NCBI RefSeq assembly: GCF_009857505.1
Contig: NZ_WWCP01000001.1
Span: 310,001 to 374,000, forward strand
Length of the DNA stretch: 64,000 nt
Direction of reading: 5' to 3'
Source: Duganella lactea
Lineage (GTDB): Bacteria > Pseudomonadota > Gammaproteobacteria > Burkholderiales > Burkholderiaceae_D
Part shown: piece after piece, positions 16,188-27,728 of the stretch
Numbering within the stretch: the first letter of the stretch is position 1
Layout: the number at the start of each line of letters is the position of its first letter
The notes under the pieces: generated by a model
What the model was told of the DNA's origin: nothing
What the model saw: only the letters and a program-made list of their open reading frames with translations
Database searches by the model: none
Translations under genes and position numbers: made by a program

Positions 16188-19100
16188 ATGGAAGCACAAG
16201 GTCTGTACGATCCGTCCAACGAACATGACGCCTGCGGCGTCGGTTTCGTCGCCCACATCAAGGGCAATAAGAGTCACTCGATTGTGGAACAGGGTCTGCT
16301 GATCTTGAAGAACCTCGATCACCGGGGCGCGGTGGGTGCCGATCCGCTGATGGGCGACGGCGCCGGTATCCTGATCCAGATCCCGGACCAGTACTACCGT
16401 GACGAAATGGCCAAGCAAGGGGTCGAACTGCCGCCGCCAGGCGAATACGGCGTCGGCATGGTGTTTCTGCCGAAGGAAAACGCTTCCCGCATCGCCTGCG
16501 AACAGGAAATCGAGCGCGCCGTGCGCGCCGAGGGCCAGGTGGTGCTGGGCTGGCGCAACGTGCCGGTCGATACCGACATGCCGATGTCGCCGACCGTGCG
16601 CGCCAAAGAACCGGTGATCCGCCAGATCTTCATCGGCCGCGGCGCCGACATCATGGTGACCGACGCGCTGGAACGCAAACTGTACGTGATCCGCAAATCG
16701 TCCGGCCACGCCATCCAGGCGCTGAACCTGATCCACGGCAAAGAATTCTTCGTCGCCTCGCTGTCGGCCCGTACCATCGTCTACAAAGGCCTGCTGCTGG
16801 CCGACCAGGTGGGCGTGTACTACAAAGATTTGCAAGACGCGCGCTGCATCTCGGCGCTGGCGCTGGTGCACCAACGCTTCTCGACCAATACCTTCCCTGA
16901 GTGGCCGCTGGCCCACCCGTACCGCCTGATCGCCCACAACGGCGAGATCAACACCGTCAAAGGCAACTTCAACTGGATGCGCGCCCGCGAAGGCGTGATG
17001 AAGTCGGCCGTGCTGGGCGACGACCTGCGCAAGCTGTTCCCGTTGATCTACGAAGGCCAGTCGGACACCGCCTGCTTCGACAACGCGCTGGAACTGCTGC
17101 TGATGGCGGGCTACCCGCTGGCCCAGGCGATGATGATGATGATCCCGGAAGCCTGGGAAAATCACGGCACGATGGACGACAATCGGCGCGCGTTCTACGA
17201 ATATCACGCCGCCATGATGGAACCATGGGACGGCCCGGCCGCCATGGCCTTCACCGACGGCCGCTACATCGGCGGCACGCTGGACCGCAATGGCCTGCGT
17301 CCGGCCCGCTACATCGTCACCGACGACGACCTGGTGGTGATGGCCTCGGAATCCGGCGTGTTGCCGATTCCCGAGTCGAAAATCATCCAGAAATGGCGTC
17401 TGCAACCAGGCAAGATGTTCCTGATCGACCTGGAAGCCGGCCGCATCATCGACGACAAAGAGCTGAAAGACACCTACGCCAACGCCAAGCCGTACAAGGC
17501 GTGGATCAACGCGGTGCGCATCAAGCTCAACGAAATCAAGCTCAGCGAAAGCCAGCTGGCGCACCACCGCGCCAAGGACAAGCCGGCCGCCGGCGAAAAA
17601 GCCGTGCCGTCGCTGCTGGACCGCCAGCAAGCCTTCGGCTACACCCAGGAAGACCTGAAATTCCTGATGGCGCCGATGGCCGTCGCCGGCGAGGAAGCCA
17701 CCGGCTCGATGGGCAATGACTCGCCGCTGGCCGTCATGTCCAACAAGCTGAAACCGCTGTATTCCTACTTCAAGCAGCTGTTCGCCCAGGTAACCAACCC
17801 GCCGATCGACCCGATCCGCGAAGCGATGGTGATGTCGCTGGTGTCGTTCATCGGTCCGAAACCGAACCTGCTGGACACCAACAACGTCAATCCGCCGATG
17901 CGGCTTGAAGTGTCGCAGCCTATCCTGGGCTTCGACGACATGGAACGCCTGCGCAACATCAGCCTGCATACCGGCGGCAAGTTCAAGTCGTATGAGCTGA
18001 GCATCTGCTACCCGCTGGCCTGGGGCAAGGAAGGCGTCGAAGCCTGCCTGGCGTCGCTGTGCGCGGAAGCGGTGGACGCGGTCAAATCCGGCCACAACAT
18101 CCTGATCGTGTCCGACCGTTCGGTCGGCCCAGAGCGTGTGGCGATTCCCGCCCTGCTGGCGACCTCCACCGTTCACCAGCACCTGGTCAGCAAGGGCCTG
18201 CGCGCCTCGACCGGCCTGGTGGTGGAAACCGGCTCGGCCCGCGAGACCCACCACTTCGCCCTGCTGGCCGGCTACGGCGCCGAAGCGATCCACCCGTACC
18301 TGGCGATGGAAACCCTGGCCGACATGGCACAAGGCTTGCCGGGCGATATGTCGGCTGACAAAGCCATCTACAACTTCACCAAGGCGGTCGGCAAAGGCCT
18401 GATGAAGGTGATGTCGAAGATGGGCATCTCGACCTATATGTCGTACTGCGGCGCGCAGATCTTTGAAGCGGTCGGCCTGAACAAGTCGCTGGTCAACAAG
18501 TACTTCCGTGGCACCGCGTCCAATGTGGAAGGCATCGGCGTGTTTGAAGTGGCCGAGGAAGCGCTGCGCCTGCACAACCTGGCCTTCGGCGCAGATCCCG
18601 TGCTGGCCAACAATCTGGACGCCGGCGGCGAATACGCCTTCCGCGTGCGCGGCGAGGACCACCTGTGGACCCCGGACGCGATCGCCAAGCTGCAACACTC
18701 GACCCGCGCCAACAATTTCTCCAGCTATAAAGAGTACGCGCAGATCATCAACGACCAGAGCAAGCGTCACCTGACACTGCGCGGCCTGTTCGAGTTCAAG
18801 ATCGATCCGGCCAAGGCGATTCCGCTGGATGAAGTGGAGCCGGCGAAAGAAATCGTCAAGCGCTTCGCCACCGGCGCCATGTCGATGGGCTCGATTTCGA
18901 CCGAAGCTCACGCCACGCTGGCCGTCGCCATGAACCGCATCGGCGGCAAGTCCAACACCGGCGAGGGCGGCGAAGATCCATCGCGCTACACCATGGAGCT
19001 GAAAGGCATCAAGATCAAGCAGGGCGAGACCATGGCCTCGGTCATGGGCAAGGAACAGATGGTGGTCGATATTCCTCTGCAGGAAGGCGACTCGCTGCGT

Positions 19101-20912
19101 TCGCGCATCAAGCAGGTGGCGTCGGGCCGTTTCGGCGTGACTGCCGCTTACCTGAACTCGGCCGATCAGATCCAGATCAAGATGGCGCAGGGCGCCAAAC
19201 CGGGCGAAGGCGGTCAGCTGCCGGGCCACAAGGTGTCGGAATACATCGCCACGCTGCGCTTCTCGGTACCTGGCGTGGGCCTGATTTCGCCGCCGCCGCA
19301 CCACGACATCTACTCGATTGAAGATCTGGCGCAGCTGATTCACGATCTGAAAAACGCCAACCCGCGCGCTTCGATCTCGGTCAAGCTGGTGTCGGAAGTG
19401 GGTATCGGCACCGTCGCCGCCGGCGTCACCAAGGCCAAGGCCGACCACGTGGTGGTCGCCGGCCACGACGGCGGCACCGGCGCCTCGCCGCTGTCGTCGG
19501 TCAAGCACGCCGGCACCCCGTGGGAGCTGGGCCTGGCGGAAACCCAGCAGACGCTGGTGCTGAATGGCCTGCGCAGCCGGATTCGGGTGCAAGCAGATGG
19601 CCAGATGCGTACCGGCCGCGACGTGGTTATCGCCGCCATGCTGGGCGCCGACGAAATCGGCTTCGCCACCGCGCCGCTGGTGGTGGAAGGCTGCATCATG
19701 ATGCGCAAGTGCCATCTGAACACCTGCCCGGTCGGCGTGGCGACGCAAGATCCGGTGCTGCGCGCCAAGTTCTCGGGCAAGCCCGAGTATGTGGTCAACT
19801 ACTTCTTCTTCGTTGCCGAGGAAGCGCGTCAGTTGATGGCCCAGCTGGGCATCCGCACCTATGACGAGCTGATCGGTCGCGTCGATCTGCTGGACAAATC
19901 GAAAGCCATCTCGCACTGGAAAGCGCAAGGTCTGGACTTCAGCAATATCTTCTACCAGCCGCCAACGCAGGACGGTCACTCGATCTACCACACGCTGGAG
20001 CAGGATCACGGCCTCGACAAGGCGCTGGACCACAAGCTGATCGCCCAGGCCAAGGCGGCGCTGGAAAAAGGCGAGCGCGTGTCCTTCATCTCGCCGGTGA
20101 AGAACTTGAACCGCACCGTCGGCACCATGCTGTCGGGCGAAGTGGCCAAGCGCTACGGTCACGCCGGCCTGCCGGACGACACCATTCACATCCAGCTGCA
20201 AGGCACGGCCGGCCAGTCGGCCTGCGCCTTCCTGGCGCACGGCATCACCATCGACCTGGTCGGCGAGGGTAACGATTATGTCGGCAAGGGCCTGTCGGGC
20301 GGGCGCATCATCGTGCGTCCGAATACCGAGTTCCGCGGCTGGGCGGTCAACAACATCATCATCGGCAATACCGTGCTGTACGGCGCGATTGCCGGTGAAG
20401 CCTTCTTCAACGGCGTGGCCGGCGAGCGCTTCGCGGTGCGTAACTCGGGCGCCACCGCCATTGTCGAAGGCACCGGCGACCACGGTTGCGAATACATGAC
20501 CGGCGGCACCGTGGTAGTGCTGGGCAACACCGGCCGTAACTTCGCGGCGGGCATGTCGGGCGGTATCGCTTATGTCTACGATCCGGAGGGCGATTTCGAC
20601 ACGCGCTGCAACACCTCGATGGTGACGCTGGAACGCGTGCTGTCGGCCAAGGAGCAGCAGAAAGACAGCGCCACCTTCCACGTGCAGCACAAAGACCATG
20701 GCCGCGAGGCCGACGAAGTGATCCTGAAGCGTTTGATCGAGCGTCACTTCAAGCACACCGGCAGCACGCGCGCGCGCCTGTTGCTGGACAACTGGGCCGA
20801 CAGCCGCGGCAAGTTCGTCAAGGTATTCCCAAGCGAATACCAACGCGCGCTGGCCGAAATGGCCGAGGACGTGGCGAACGAAGCCGCTGTTGTGCAACCA
20901 GTCGCTGCCTAA
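16188..20912 (+). CDS. gltB: Glutamate synthase (NADPH) large subunit
   Basis: A 1574-residue alpha subunit that makes two glutamates from glutamine and 2-oxoglutarate. The start is the ATG at 16188 with GGAG 8 nt upstream. The sequence [20 protein letters not shown] puts Cys16 at the class II glutamine amidotransferase position, so a short propeptide is expected to be removed to expose it. The FMN-binding synthase domain follows ([36 protein letters not shown]), with the [3Fe-4S] ligands in [11 protein letters not shown] near residue 1175, and the C-terminal GXGXG beta-helix (about 1290-1490). It forms a complex with the gltD product downstream. A 1571-codon antisense frame is only a composition effect. 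Confidence 0.97.
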   Translation: MEAQGLYDPSNEHDACGVGFVAHIKGNKSHSIVEQGLLILKNLDHRGAVGADPLMGDGAGILIQIPDQYYRDEMAKQGVELPPPGEYGVGMVFLPKENASRIACEQEIERAVRAEGQVVLGWRNVPVDTDMPMSPTVRAKEPVIRQIFIGRGADIMVTDALERKLYVIRKSSGHAIQALNLIHGKEFFVASLSARTIVYKGLLLADQVGVYYKDLQDARCISALALVHQRFSTNTFPEWPLAHPYRLIAHNGEINTVKGNFNWMRAREGVMKSAVLGDDLRKLFPLIYEGQSDTACFDNALELLLMAGYPLAQAMMMMIPEAWENHGTMDDNRRAFYEYHAAMMEPWDGPAAMAFTDGRYIGGTLDRNGLRPARYIVTDDDLVVMASESGVLPIPESKIIQKWRLQPGKMFLIDLEAGRIIDDKELKDTYANAKPYKAWINAVRIKLNEIKLSESQLAHHRAKDKPAAGEKAVPSLLDRQQAFGYTQEDLKFLMAPMAVAGEEATGSMGNDSPLAVMSNKLKPLYSYFKQLFAQVTNPPIDPIREAMVMSLVSFIGPKPNLLDTNNVNPPMRLEVSQPILGFDDMERLRNISLHTGGKFKSYELSICYPLAWGKEGVEACLASLCAEAVDAVKSGHNILIVSDRSVGPERVAIPALLATSTVHQHLVSKGLRASTGLVVETGSARETHHFALLAGYGAEAIHPYLAMETLADMAQGLPGDMSADKAIYNFTKAVGKGLMKVMSKMGISTYMSYCGAQIFEAVGLNKSLVNKYFRGTASNVEGIGVFEVAEEALRLHNLAFGADPVLANNLDAGGEYAFRVRGEDHLWTPDAIAKLQHSTRANNFSSYKEYAQIINDQSKRHLTLRGLFEFKIDPAKAIPLDEVEPAKEIVKRFATGAMSMGSISTEAHATLAVAMNRIGGKSNTGEGGEDPSRYTMELKGIKIKQGETMASVMGKEQMVVDIPLQEGDSLRSRIKQVASGRFGVTAAYLNSADQIQIKMAQGAKPGEGGQLPGHKVSEYIATLRFSVPGVGLISPPPHHDIYSIEDLAQLIHDLKNANPRASISVKLVSEVGIGTVAAGVTKAKADHVVVAGHDGGTGASPLSSVKHAGTPWELGLAETQQTLVLNGLRSRIRVQADGQMRTGRDVVIAAMLGADEIGFATAPLVVEGCIMMRKCHLNTCPVGVATQDPVLRAKFSGKPEYVVNYFFFVAEEARQLMAQLGIRTYDELIGRVDLLDKSKAISHWKAQGLDFSNIFYQPPTQDGHSIYHTLEQDHGLDKALDHKLIAQAKAALEKGERVSFISPVKNLNRTVGTMLSGEVAKRYGHAGLPDDTIHIQLQGTAGQSACAFLAHGITIDLVGEGNDYVGKGLSGGRIIVRPNTEFRGWAVNNIIIGNTVLYGAIAGEAFFNGVAGERFAVRNSGATAIVEGTGDHGCEYMTGGTVVVLGNTGRNFAAGMSGGIAYVYDPEGDFDTRCNTSMVTLERVLSAKEQQKDSATFHVQHKDHGREADEVILKRLIERHFKHTGSTRARLLLDNWADSRGKFVKVFPSEYQRALAEMAEDVANEAAVVQPVAA

Positions 20913-20922
20913 ATTAAACGCA

Positions 20923-21000
20923 CGTCGTCCCGGCGCAGGCCGGGACCCATAGAACGTCTGATCCGAGTCAGCATGGGTTCCGGCCGCCGCCGGAACGACG
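20923..21000. repeat. REPIN-like inverted pair of REP hairpins between gltB and gltD
   Basis: Two palindromes face each other: GTCCCGGC/GCCGGGAC (20927-20934, 20939-20946) and GTTCCGGC/GCCGGAAC (20977-20984, 20989-20996), each with a 4-nt loop. The outer bases CGTCGT (20923-20928) and ACGACG (20995-21000) are complementary, and both copies carry CCCAT/ATGGG on the inner side, so the whole 78 bp can fold as one long hairpin. The right copy matches the single element at 237-271. Lying inside the gltBD transcript, it could tune the ratio of the two subunits. Confidence 0.8.
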
Positions 21001-21027
21001 GTTCAAAGATTACGAAGGAAAAATATC

Positions 21028-22491
21028 GTGGGTAAAATCACCGGCTTCATGGAATTCCAGCGTCAGGAAGAAGGCTATCTGCCGCCAGCGACGCGCCTGA
21101 AAAACTACGCGGAATTCGTCATTCCACTGACCAATGAGCAAGCCAAGATCCAGGGCGCGCGCTGCATGGACTGCGGCATCCCGTTCTGCAACAACGGCTG
21201 CCCGGTCAACAACATCATCCCCGACTGGAACGACCTGGTCTATCGCGGCAACTACCGCGAAGCGCTGGACACGCTGCACTCGACCAACAACTTCCCGGAA
21301 TTCACCGGCCGCATCTGCCCGGCGCCGTGCGAGGCCGCCTGCACGCTGGGCATCAGCGAAGATCCGGTCGGCATCAAGTCGATCGAACACAAGATCATCG
21401 ACGAAGGCTGGGAACGCGGCTGGGTCGTGCCGCAGCCGCCGAGCAAGCAGACCGGCAAGAAAGTCGCCGTGGTCGGCTCCGGTCCCGCCGGCCTGGCCGC
21501 CGCCCAGCAACTGGCGCGCGCCGGCCATGCGGTGACCGTGTTCGAGAAATCCGACCGCGTCGGCGGCCTGCTGCGCTACGGCATTCCCGACTTCAAGATG
21601 GAAAAGTCGCACATCGACCGTCGCGTCAAGCAGATGGAAGCCGAGGGCGTGACCTTCCGCACCAGCGTGCTGATTGGCAAGGACTTCCCGGCCAACGTCA
21701 ACAACTGGGCCAAGGAAACCATCTTCCCTGAAGACCTGCAGAAAGACTTCGACGCCGTGGTGCTGGCCGGCGGCGCGGAAGCCCCGCGCGACTTGCCGGT
21801 GCCGGGCCGCGAGCTGAAAGGCGTGCACTTCGCCATGGACTTCCTGCCGCAGCAAAACAAGATCAACGCCGGCGACAAGCTGAAAGACCAGATCAAGGCC
21901 ACCGGCAAGCATGTGGTGGTGATCGGCGGCGGCGACACCGGTTCCGACTGCGTCGGCACTTCGAACCGCCAGGGCGCCGCCTCGGTGACCCAGTTCGAAC
22001 TGATGCCGATGCCGCCGGAGCAAGAGAACAAGCCGCTGGTGTGGCCATACTGGCCGACCAAGCTGCGCACCTCGTCGTCGCATGAAGAAGGTTGCGAGCG
22101 CGACTGGGCGGTGGCCACCAAGCGTCTGGAGGGCAAAGGCGGCAAGGTTGAAAAACTGATCGCCTGCCGCGTTGAATGGAAAGATGGCAAGATGACCGAA
22201 GTGCCGAATTCGGAATTCGACATGAAAGCCGATCTGGTCTTCCTGGCCATGGGCTTCGTCTCGCCGGTCGCCAACATCCTGGACGCGTTCGCGGTTGACA
22301 AAGATGCACGCGGCAACGCCAAGGCCAGCACCGATGGCGACGGCTGCTACAAAACTTCCGTATCGAAGGTATTTGCCGCCGGCGACATGCGCCGCGGCCA
22401 ATCGCTGGTGGTATGGGCGATCCGCGAAGGCCGCCAGTGCGCGCGCGCGGTCGATGAGTTCCTGATGGGCAGTTCCGAGTTGCCGCGCTAA
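21028..22491 (+). CDS. gltD: Glutamate synthase (NADPH) small subunit
   Basis: A 487-residue beta subunit that oxidises NADPH through FAD and two [4Fe-4S] clusters and feeds electrons to GltB. N-terminal cluster ligands are Cys46, 49, 54, 58 ([17 protein letters not shown]) and Cys97, 101, 105 ([15 protein letters not shown]). The FAD site is [21 protein letters not shown] and the NADPH site [15 protein letters not shown], with the final FAD contact in [18 protein letters not shown]. The start is GTG with GAAGGAAA before it. It is followed by a strong terminator at 22529-22570. Confidence 0.96.
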   Translation: MGKITGFMEFQRQEEGYLPPATRLKNYAEFVIPLTNEQAKIQGARCMDCGIPFCNNGCPVNNIIPDWNDLVYRGNYREALDTLHSTNNFPEFTGRICPAPCEAACTLGISEDPVGIKSIEHKIIDEGWERGWVVPQPPSKQTGKKVAVVGSGPAGLAAAQQLARAGHAVTVFEKSDRVGGLLRYGIPDFKMEKSHIDRRVKQMEAEGVTFRTSVLIGKDFPANVNNWAKETIFPEDLQKDFDAVVLAGGAEAPRDLPVPGRELKGVHFAMDFLPQQNKINAGDKLKDQIKATGKHVVVIGGGDTGSDCVGTSNRQGAASVTQFELMPMPPEQENKPLVWPYWPTKLRTSSSHEEGCERDWAVATKRLEGKGGKVEKLIACRVEWKDGKMTEVPNSEFDMKADLVFLAMGFVSPVANILDAFAVDKDARGNAKASTDGDGCYKTSVSKVFAAGDMRRGQSLVVWAIREGRQCARAVDEFLMGSSELPR

Positions 22492-22528
22492 GCTCAAGCA
22501 CGGTATCAGGCTCGGCCTGACTACCCTG

Positions 22529-22570
22529 CCGGATGCAGTTGGGCGATCCCCGACCGCATCCGGTTTTTTT
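22529..22570 (+). terminator. Rho-independent terminator after gltD
   Basis: CCGGATGC (22529-22536) pairs with GCATCCGG (22556-22563), with some additional pairing inside, followed directly by seven T (22564-22570). It lies 38 bp after the gltD stop and isolates the glt unit from the mla operon. Confidence 0.9.
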
Positions 22571-22724
22571 ATTCAGGCGGCGTTTGACTGTAACATCTGG
22601 TGCCCGGTGTAAATTGCTGACTTTGGGTTCAGTAGTGTTGTATTATCAGCTACCCAACGTCGGCTCTTAATGGCCTCTTCAGCAGAGATTGACCTTTCTG
22701 CACTACAATACGGCATTCTAAAAA

Positions 22725-23540
22725 ATGAGTTCAGTCGTGCCTAATCTAGTCGAAATCCGTGACCTACACTTCTCCTATGGCAAGCGGGCGATCCTGTCGG
22801 GCTTGAACATGGACTTCCCACGCGGGAAGGTGATCGCGGTCATGGGGGGCTCGGGCAGCGGCAAAACCACCGTGCTGCGCCTGGTCGGCGGCCAGCTGCG
22901 TCCGCGCAAAGGCCAGGTCACGGTGCAGGGCGAGGTGGTGCACAAGCTGAAGACCGCCGGCCTGTACCTGCTGCGCCGCAAGATGGGCATGCTGTTCCAG
23001 CACGGCGCCTTGTTTACCGACCTGACCGTATTCGAGAACGTCGCCTTCCCGCTGCGCGAGCACACCGACCTGCCGGAAGAGCTGATCCGCAATCTGGTGC
23101 TGATGAAGTTGCAGGCCGTGGGCCTGCGCAACGCCGCCAAGCTGAAGCCGGGCGAGATCTCCGGCGGCATGGCGCGCCGCGTGGCGCTGGCGCGCTCGAT
23201 CGCGCTGGACCCGGAACTGATTATGTATGACGAGCCGTTCGCCGGCCTGGACCCGATCTCGATGGGCGTCACCGCCAATCTGATCCGCAACCTGAACACG
23301 GCGCTGGGCTCGACCACGATTCTGGTGTCGCACGACGTCAAGGAAAGCTTTGCCATCGCCGACTATGTTTATTTCCTGTCGCAGGGCAAGATTGTCGCGC
23401 ACGGCACGCCGGCCGACATGATGGTCTCCACCGACCCGTATGTGAAGCAGTTTGTCCACGCGGAAGCGGACGGCCCGGTGCCGTTCCATTATCCAGGCAA
23501 GTCCCTGGCTGACGATCTGGGCCTGGGAGTGCAAGTATGA
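22725..23540 (+). CDS. mlaF: Phospholipid transporter ATP-binding protein MlaF
   Basis: A 271-residue ABC ATPase of the MlaFEDB complex, which moves phospholipids between the inner membrane and the periplasmic carrier MlaC to keep outer-membrane lipid asymmetry. Walker A is MGGSGSGKTTVLRLVGG, the signature EISGGMARRVALARSIA, Walker B LIMYDEPFAGLDP, and the H-loop VSHDVKE. The C-terminal extension ending LADDLGLGVQV is usual for MlaF. Its stop overlaps the mlaE start (ATGA). The operon runs mlaF-E-D-A-C-B here, with the lipoprotein gene included, as in other betaproteobacteria. Confidence 0.95.
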   Translation: MSSVVPNLVEIRDLHFSYGKRAILSGLNMDFPRGKVIAVMGGSGSGKTTVLRLVGGQLRPRKGQVTVQGEVVHKLKTAGLYLLRRKMGMLFQHGALFTDLTVFENVAFPLREHTDLPEELIRNLVLMKLQAVGLRNAAKLKPGEISGGMARRVALARSIALDPELIMYDEPFAGLDPISMGVTANLIRNLNTALGSTTILVSHDVKESFAIADYVYFLSQGKIVAHGTPADMMVSTDPYVKQFVHAEADGPVPFHYPGKSLADDLGLGVQV

Positions 23541-24322
23541 GTGTGAAAACCTGGTTATCCAACCTCGGCGCGCCGCTGCGCGACTATGTCGAGAGCATCG
23601 GTTATGGCGCGCGCGCCTTCGCCAATCTGCTGAGCGTGTCGCCCGGTCTGCTGAAGCGGCCGCGCCTGGTGGTCGAGCAACTGCATTTCATCGGCAACTA
23701 CTCGATGCTGATCATCACCCTGTCCGGCCTGTTCGTCGGCATGGTGCTGGGTTTGCAGGGCTATACCACGCTGAATAAATACGGCGCCGAGCAGTCGCTG
23801 GGCGTACTGGTGGCACTGGGCCTGACCCGCGAACTGGGCCCGGTGATCACCGCGCTGCTGTTCGCCGGCCGCGCCGGCACCTCGCTGACCGCCGAAATCG
23901 GCCTGATGAAGGCCGGCGAGCAGTTGTCCGCCATGGAAATGATGGCCGTCAACCCGATCCAGCGCGTGCTGGCGCCGCGCTTCTGGGCCGGCGTGCTGGC
24001 GGTGCCGCTGCTGGCGTCGGTGTTCAGCGCGGTGGGCGTGCTGGGCGGCTGGCTGGTCGGCGTGCAACTGATCGGCGTCGATGACGGCGCGTTCTGGTCG
24101 CAGATGCAGGCCAGTGTCGACATCTGGAACGATATTTACAACGGCTTCATCAAGAGTGTGGTGTTTGGCATCGCGATCACCTTCATCGCCCTGTATCAAG
24201 GCTACGAAGCACAGCCGACGCCGGAAGACGTGGCGCGCGCCACCACCCGCACGGTCGTGATTTCGTCGCTGACGATCTGGTGGCTGGATTTCATGATGAC
24301 GGCGCTGATGTTTAGCAAGTAA
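23537..24322 (+). CDS. mlaE: Phospholipid transporter permease MlaE
   Basis: A 261-residue integral inner-membrane permease with five or six hydrophobic segments (for example LIITLSGLFVGMVLGLQGY, and segments near residues 95, 150, 205 and 240). The conserved MlaE stretches GLTRELGPVITALLFAGRAG and LTAEIGLMKAGEQLSAMEMM, which contact the ATPase and lipid path, are intact. It overlaps mlaF by 4 bp, so the two are translationally coupled, and mlaD follows after 22 bp. Confidence 0.95.
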   Translation: MSVKTWLSNLGAPLRDYVESIGYGARAFANLLSVSPGLLKRPRLVVEQLHFIGNYSMLIITLSGLFVGMVLGLQGYTTLNKYGAEQSLGVLVALGLTRELGPVITALLFAGRAGTSLTAEIGLMKAGEQLSAMEMMAVNPIQRVLAPRFWAGVLAVPLLASVFSAVGVLGGWLVGVQLIGVDDGAFWSQMQASVDIWNDIYNGFIKSVVFGIAITFIALYQGYEAQPTPEDVARATTRTVVISSLTIWWLDFMMTALMFSK

Positions 24323-24344
24323 TAAGAAAACAAGGAAGAATACA

Positions 24345-24815
24345 ATGCAACGCAAATCTTTGGATGTCTGGGTCGGCCTGTTTATCGTTATCGGCGTGTG
24401 CGCGCTGATGTTCCTGGCGCTGAAAGTCGGCAGCATGAACTCGATCTCGTTCGGCAAGTCCTACGCCATCACCGCCAAGTTCGACAACATCGGCAGCCTG
24501 CGCCCGCAAGCGGCGGTCAAGGCCTCCGGCGTGGTGGTCGGCCGTGTGGGAGAGATCAAGTTTGATGACAAGACTTACCAGGCGCTGGTAACCTTGAACA
24601 TGGAAGATGGCTATAAATTCCCGAAGGACAGCTCGGCCAAGATTCTGACCGCCGGTCTGCTGGGCGAACAGTACGTCGGCATTGAGGCCGGCGGCGATAC
24701 CAACAATCTGGTGGCCGGCGACAAGATCGCCCGCACCCAATCGGCGGCGGTGCTGGAAGACCTGATCAATCAGTTCATCTACAGCAAGGCCGCAGACGGA
24801 AAGGACGACAAATGA
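24345..24815 (+). CDS. mlaD: MCE-domain lipid-binding protein MlaD
   Basis: A 156-residue membrane-anchored MCE protein. One N-terminal transmembrane helix (VGLFIVIGVCALMFLALKVG, about residues 11-30) precedes a single periplasmic MCE domain (YAITAKFDNIGSLRPQAAVK, then GVVVGRVGEI and the ILTAGLLGEQYVGIEAGG loop that lines the hexamer pore). It forms the hexameric ring of the MlaFEDB complex and passes lipid to or from MlaC. The final residues overlap the mlaA start by 4 bp. Confidence 0.95.
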   Translation: MQRKSLDVWVGLFIVIGVCALMFLALKVGSMNSISFGKSYAITAKFDNIGSLRPQAAVKASGVVVGRVGEIKFDDKTYQALVTLNMEDGYKFPKDSSAKILTAGLLGEQYVGIEAGGDTNNLVAGDKIARTQSAAVLEDLINQFIYSKAADGKDDK

Positions 24816-25603
24816 TCTCCAAACAATTGCGCCACGCAGCATTGGCACTGGGCGTCACGGTGCTGCTGGCCGGTTGCGCCGGCCCCAACCCGCGCGACCC
24901 TTACGAGGGCTACAACCGCGCCATGTTCAACTTCAACGACAAGGTCGACACCTATGCGCTGAAACCGGTGGCCACTGGCTACAAGAACGTCACCCCGCAG
25001 TTCGTGCAGACCGGCGTGAGCAACTTCTTCGGCAATCTGGGCGACGCCTGGACCTCGATCAACCAGTTTTTGCAAGGCAAGGGCGAAGCCGGCATGTCCG
25101 ACCTCAGCCGCTTTGCGCTGAACTCGACGCTGGGCGTGCTGGGCCTGTTCGACATCGCGTCGGAAGCCGGCTTGCCGAAACATAAAGAAGACTTCGGCCA
25201 GACGCTGGGCGTGTGGGGCGTGCAGTCCGGCCCATACCTGGTGCTGCCGCTGATGGGCCCGTCCACGGTGCGCGACACCGTGGCGCTGCCGGCCGACATC
25301 GCCGGCGACATCTGGCGCTATAAAGACCCGACCTATGTGCGCAACATCGGCACCGGCGTGCGCATCATCGACACGCGCGCCGGCCTGCTGGACGCCTCGT
25401 CGCTGCTGGAGGACGCCGCGCTGGACCGCTACGAGTTCCTGCGCGACGGTTATTTGCAGCGCCGCGAGAGCCAGATCCACCCGGACGGCGACGGTGCGCC
25501 ACGAAAAGTGCAAAAAGATGATACTGACGAAACTTCTGCGCCCGTGTCATCCGAACCGGCCGCAAAACAGTTAAACTCCGGCACACCACCGGCTGCGAAT
25601 TGA
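24812..25603 (+). CDS. mlaA: Outer-membrane lipoprotein MlaA (VacJ)
   Basis: A 263-residue lipoprotein. The signal peptide ends with lipobox LLAGC and Cys22 is the lipidated residue. The mature part has the MlaA hallmarks DPYEGYNRAMFNFND, GNLGDAWTSINQFLQGK, FGQTLGVWGVQSGPYLVLP and the donut-shaped channel helices up to about residue 220. It removes mislocalised phospholipid from the outer leaflet and passes it to MlaC. The last 40 residues are polar and low-complexity (KDDTDETSAPVSSEPAAK), as often seen in this family. Translationally coupled to mlaD (ATGA). Confidence 0.94.
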   Translation: MISKQLRHAALALGVTVLLAGCAGPNPRDPYEGYNRAMFNFNDKVDTYALKPVATGYKNVTPQFVQTGVSNFFGNLGDAWTSINQFLQGKGEAGMSDLSRFALNSTLGVLGLFDIASEAGLPKHKEDFGQTLGVWGVQSGPYLVLPLMGPSTVRDTVALPADIAGDIWRYKDPTYVRNIGTGVRIIDTRAGLLDASSLLEDAALDRYEFLRDGYLQRRESQIHPDGDGAPRKVQKDDTDETSAPVSSEPAAKQLNSGTPPAAN

Positions 25604-25648
25604 ACACCAGCCTGTGACCCGAAGAACCATTGATAAGGCATAGACAAG

Positions 25649-26290
25649 ATGAACTTCATTCAAAAATTTGTTGCTCTGGCAACCGTGTCGCTGGCTTTCA
25701 CCGGCGTTGCCGCCGCCCAGGAGGCGCCGGACGCGCTGGTCAAGCGCATCAGCGAAGATGTGATCAACACCGCCAAGGCCGACAAGGCCATCCAGGCCGG
25801 CGACACCAAAAAGGTGATCGACCTGGTGGAAACCAAGATTCTGCCGCACGTCGATTTTCAGCGCATGACCTCGCTGGCGGCCGGCCGCTTCTGGCGCCAG
25901 GCCACCCCTGAGCAGCAACAACAGCTGACCACCGAGTTCCGCAAGCTGCTGGTGTTCACCTACTCGGGCGCGCTGTCGCAGGTTAAAGACCAGACCATCG
26001 ACTTCAAGCCGCTGCGCGCCGATCCGACCGACACCGACGTCGAAGTGCGTTCGCAGGTCAACATGCCGCGCGGCGAGCCGATTCCGCTGAACTACCGCGT
26101 CGCCAAGGGCCCGCAAGGCTGGAAGATCTACGATATCAACGTGCTGGGCGCCTGGCTGGTGGAAACCTACAAGGGCACCTTCGCTTCCGAGATCAGCAAG
26201 GGCGGCATCGACGGCCTGATCAAGGCGCTGGCGGACAAGAACCAGAAGCTGGCCAACAAGCCGCTGGCCACCAACGCACCTAAGAAGTAA
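25649..26290 (+). CDS. mlaC: Periplasmic phospholipid carrier MlaC
   Basis: A 213-residue secreted protein with a clear signal peptide (MNFIQKFVALATVSLAFTGV then AAAQ, cleavage near residue 23). The mature MlaC fold is shown by KILPHVDFQRMTSLAAGRFW, TEFRKLLVFTYSGAL, and NYRVAKGPQGWKIYDINVLG. It ferries phospholipid across the periplasm between MlaA and MlaD. It lies 45 bp after mlaA and 9 bp before mlaB in the same operon. Confidence 0.94.
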   Translation: MNFIQKFVALATVSLAFTGVAAAQEAPDALVKRISEDVINTAKADKAIQAGDTKKVIDLVETKILPHVDFQRMTSLAAGRFWRQATPEQQQQLTTEFRKLLVFTYSGALSQVKDQTIDFKPLRADPTDTDVEVRSQVNMPRGEPIPLNYRVAKGPQGWKIYDINVLGAWLVETYKGTFASEISKGGIDGLIKALADKNQKLANKPLATNAPKK

Positions 26291-26299
26291 GCCGACCTC

Positions 26300-26653
26300 A
26301 TGTCCAACGCCGTTACCGAACCCATCGACGATCTGCAGTCGCTCACGTCCCTGACTGTGCTCAACGCCACCGCGGCGCTGGAGCGCGGCTATGCCGCCCT
26401 CAAGGCCGGCCAGACCGTGTTCGACCTGCGCCATGTGTTGACGGTGGATTCAGTGGCGGTGTCGGTCATGCTGTCGTGGCAGCGCGCGGCGCAGGACGCC
26501 GGCGTCCAGCTGCGACTGCAAAACCTGCCGCCGGCGCTGCAAAGCCTGACCAAGCTGTATGGCGTGTGCTCGCTGCTGTTCCCGGACCCGGCCGTCGCCG
26601 ACAAGGCCGCCTTGACCGGCGCCGGCGATACCGCCGTCCACCATCCCCATTGA
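26300..26653 (+). CDS. mlaB: STAS-domain protein MlaB
   Basis: A 117-residue cytoplasmic STAS protein that binds MlaF and supports transporter activity. The STAS core is seen in LTVLNATAALERGYAALKAG, VFDLRHVLTVDSVAVSVMLSW and LRLQNLPPALQSLTKLYGV; Ser in VDSVAVSVM occupies the STAS loop. It is weakly conserved, as usual for MlaB, and the call relies partly on its position as the last mla gene. Confidence 0.85.
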   Translation: MSNAVTEPIDDLQSLTSLTVLNATAALERGYAALKAGQTVFDLRHVLTVDSVAVSVMLSWQRAAQDAGVQLRLQNLPPALQSLTKLYGVCSLLFPDPAVADKAALTGAGDTAVHHPH

Positions 26654-26813
26654 CCTCCGCCCCACCCCGCCGCCTGTCGTAATTCCCCCGGTCCGGCTCG
26701 GACCGATTGAAATTCCAATATAATTGAACGTTGCCACAAACGCAGTGCTGCGGACCCCGCGGGACCGCCGCGCGCGCTGGCCCGGCCGCTGCAACCTTAT
26801 AGATAAGTCAAGC

Positions 26814-27724
<911 letters not shown>

Positions 27725-27728
<4 letters not shown>

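Noticed and set aside
16182-20897. 1571-codon open frame antisense to gltB
   Set aside because: High GC and the codon use of gltB suppress stops on the opposite strand. The sense frame is a complete, unmistakable glutamate synthase and the antisense product is His/Arg/Gln-rich with no domain.
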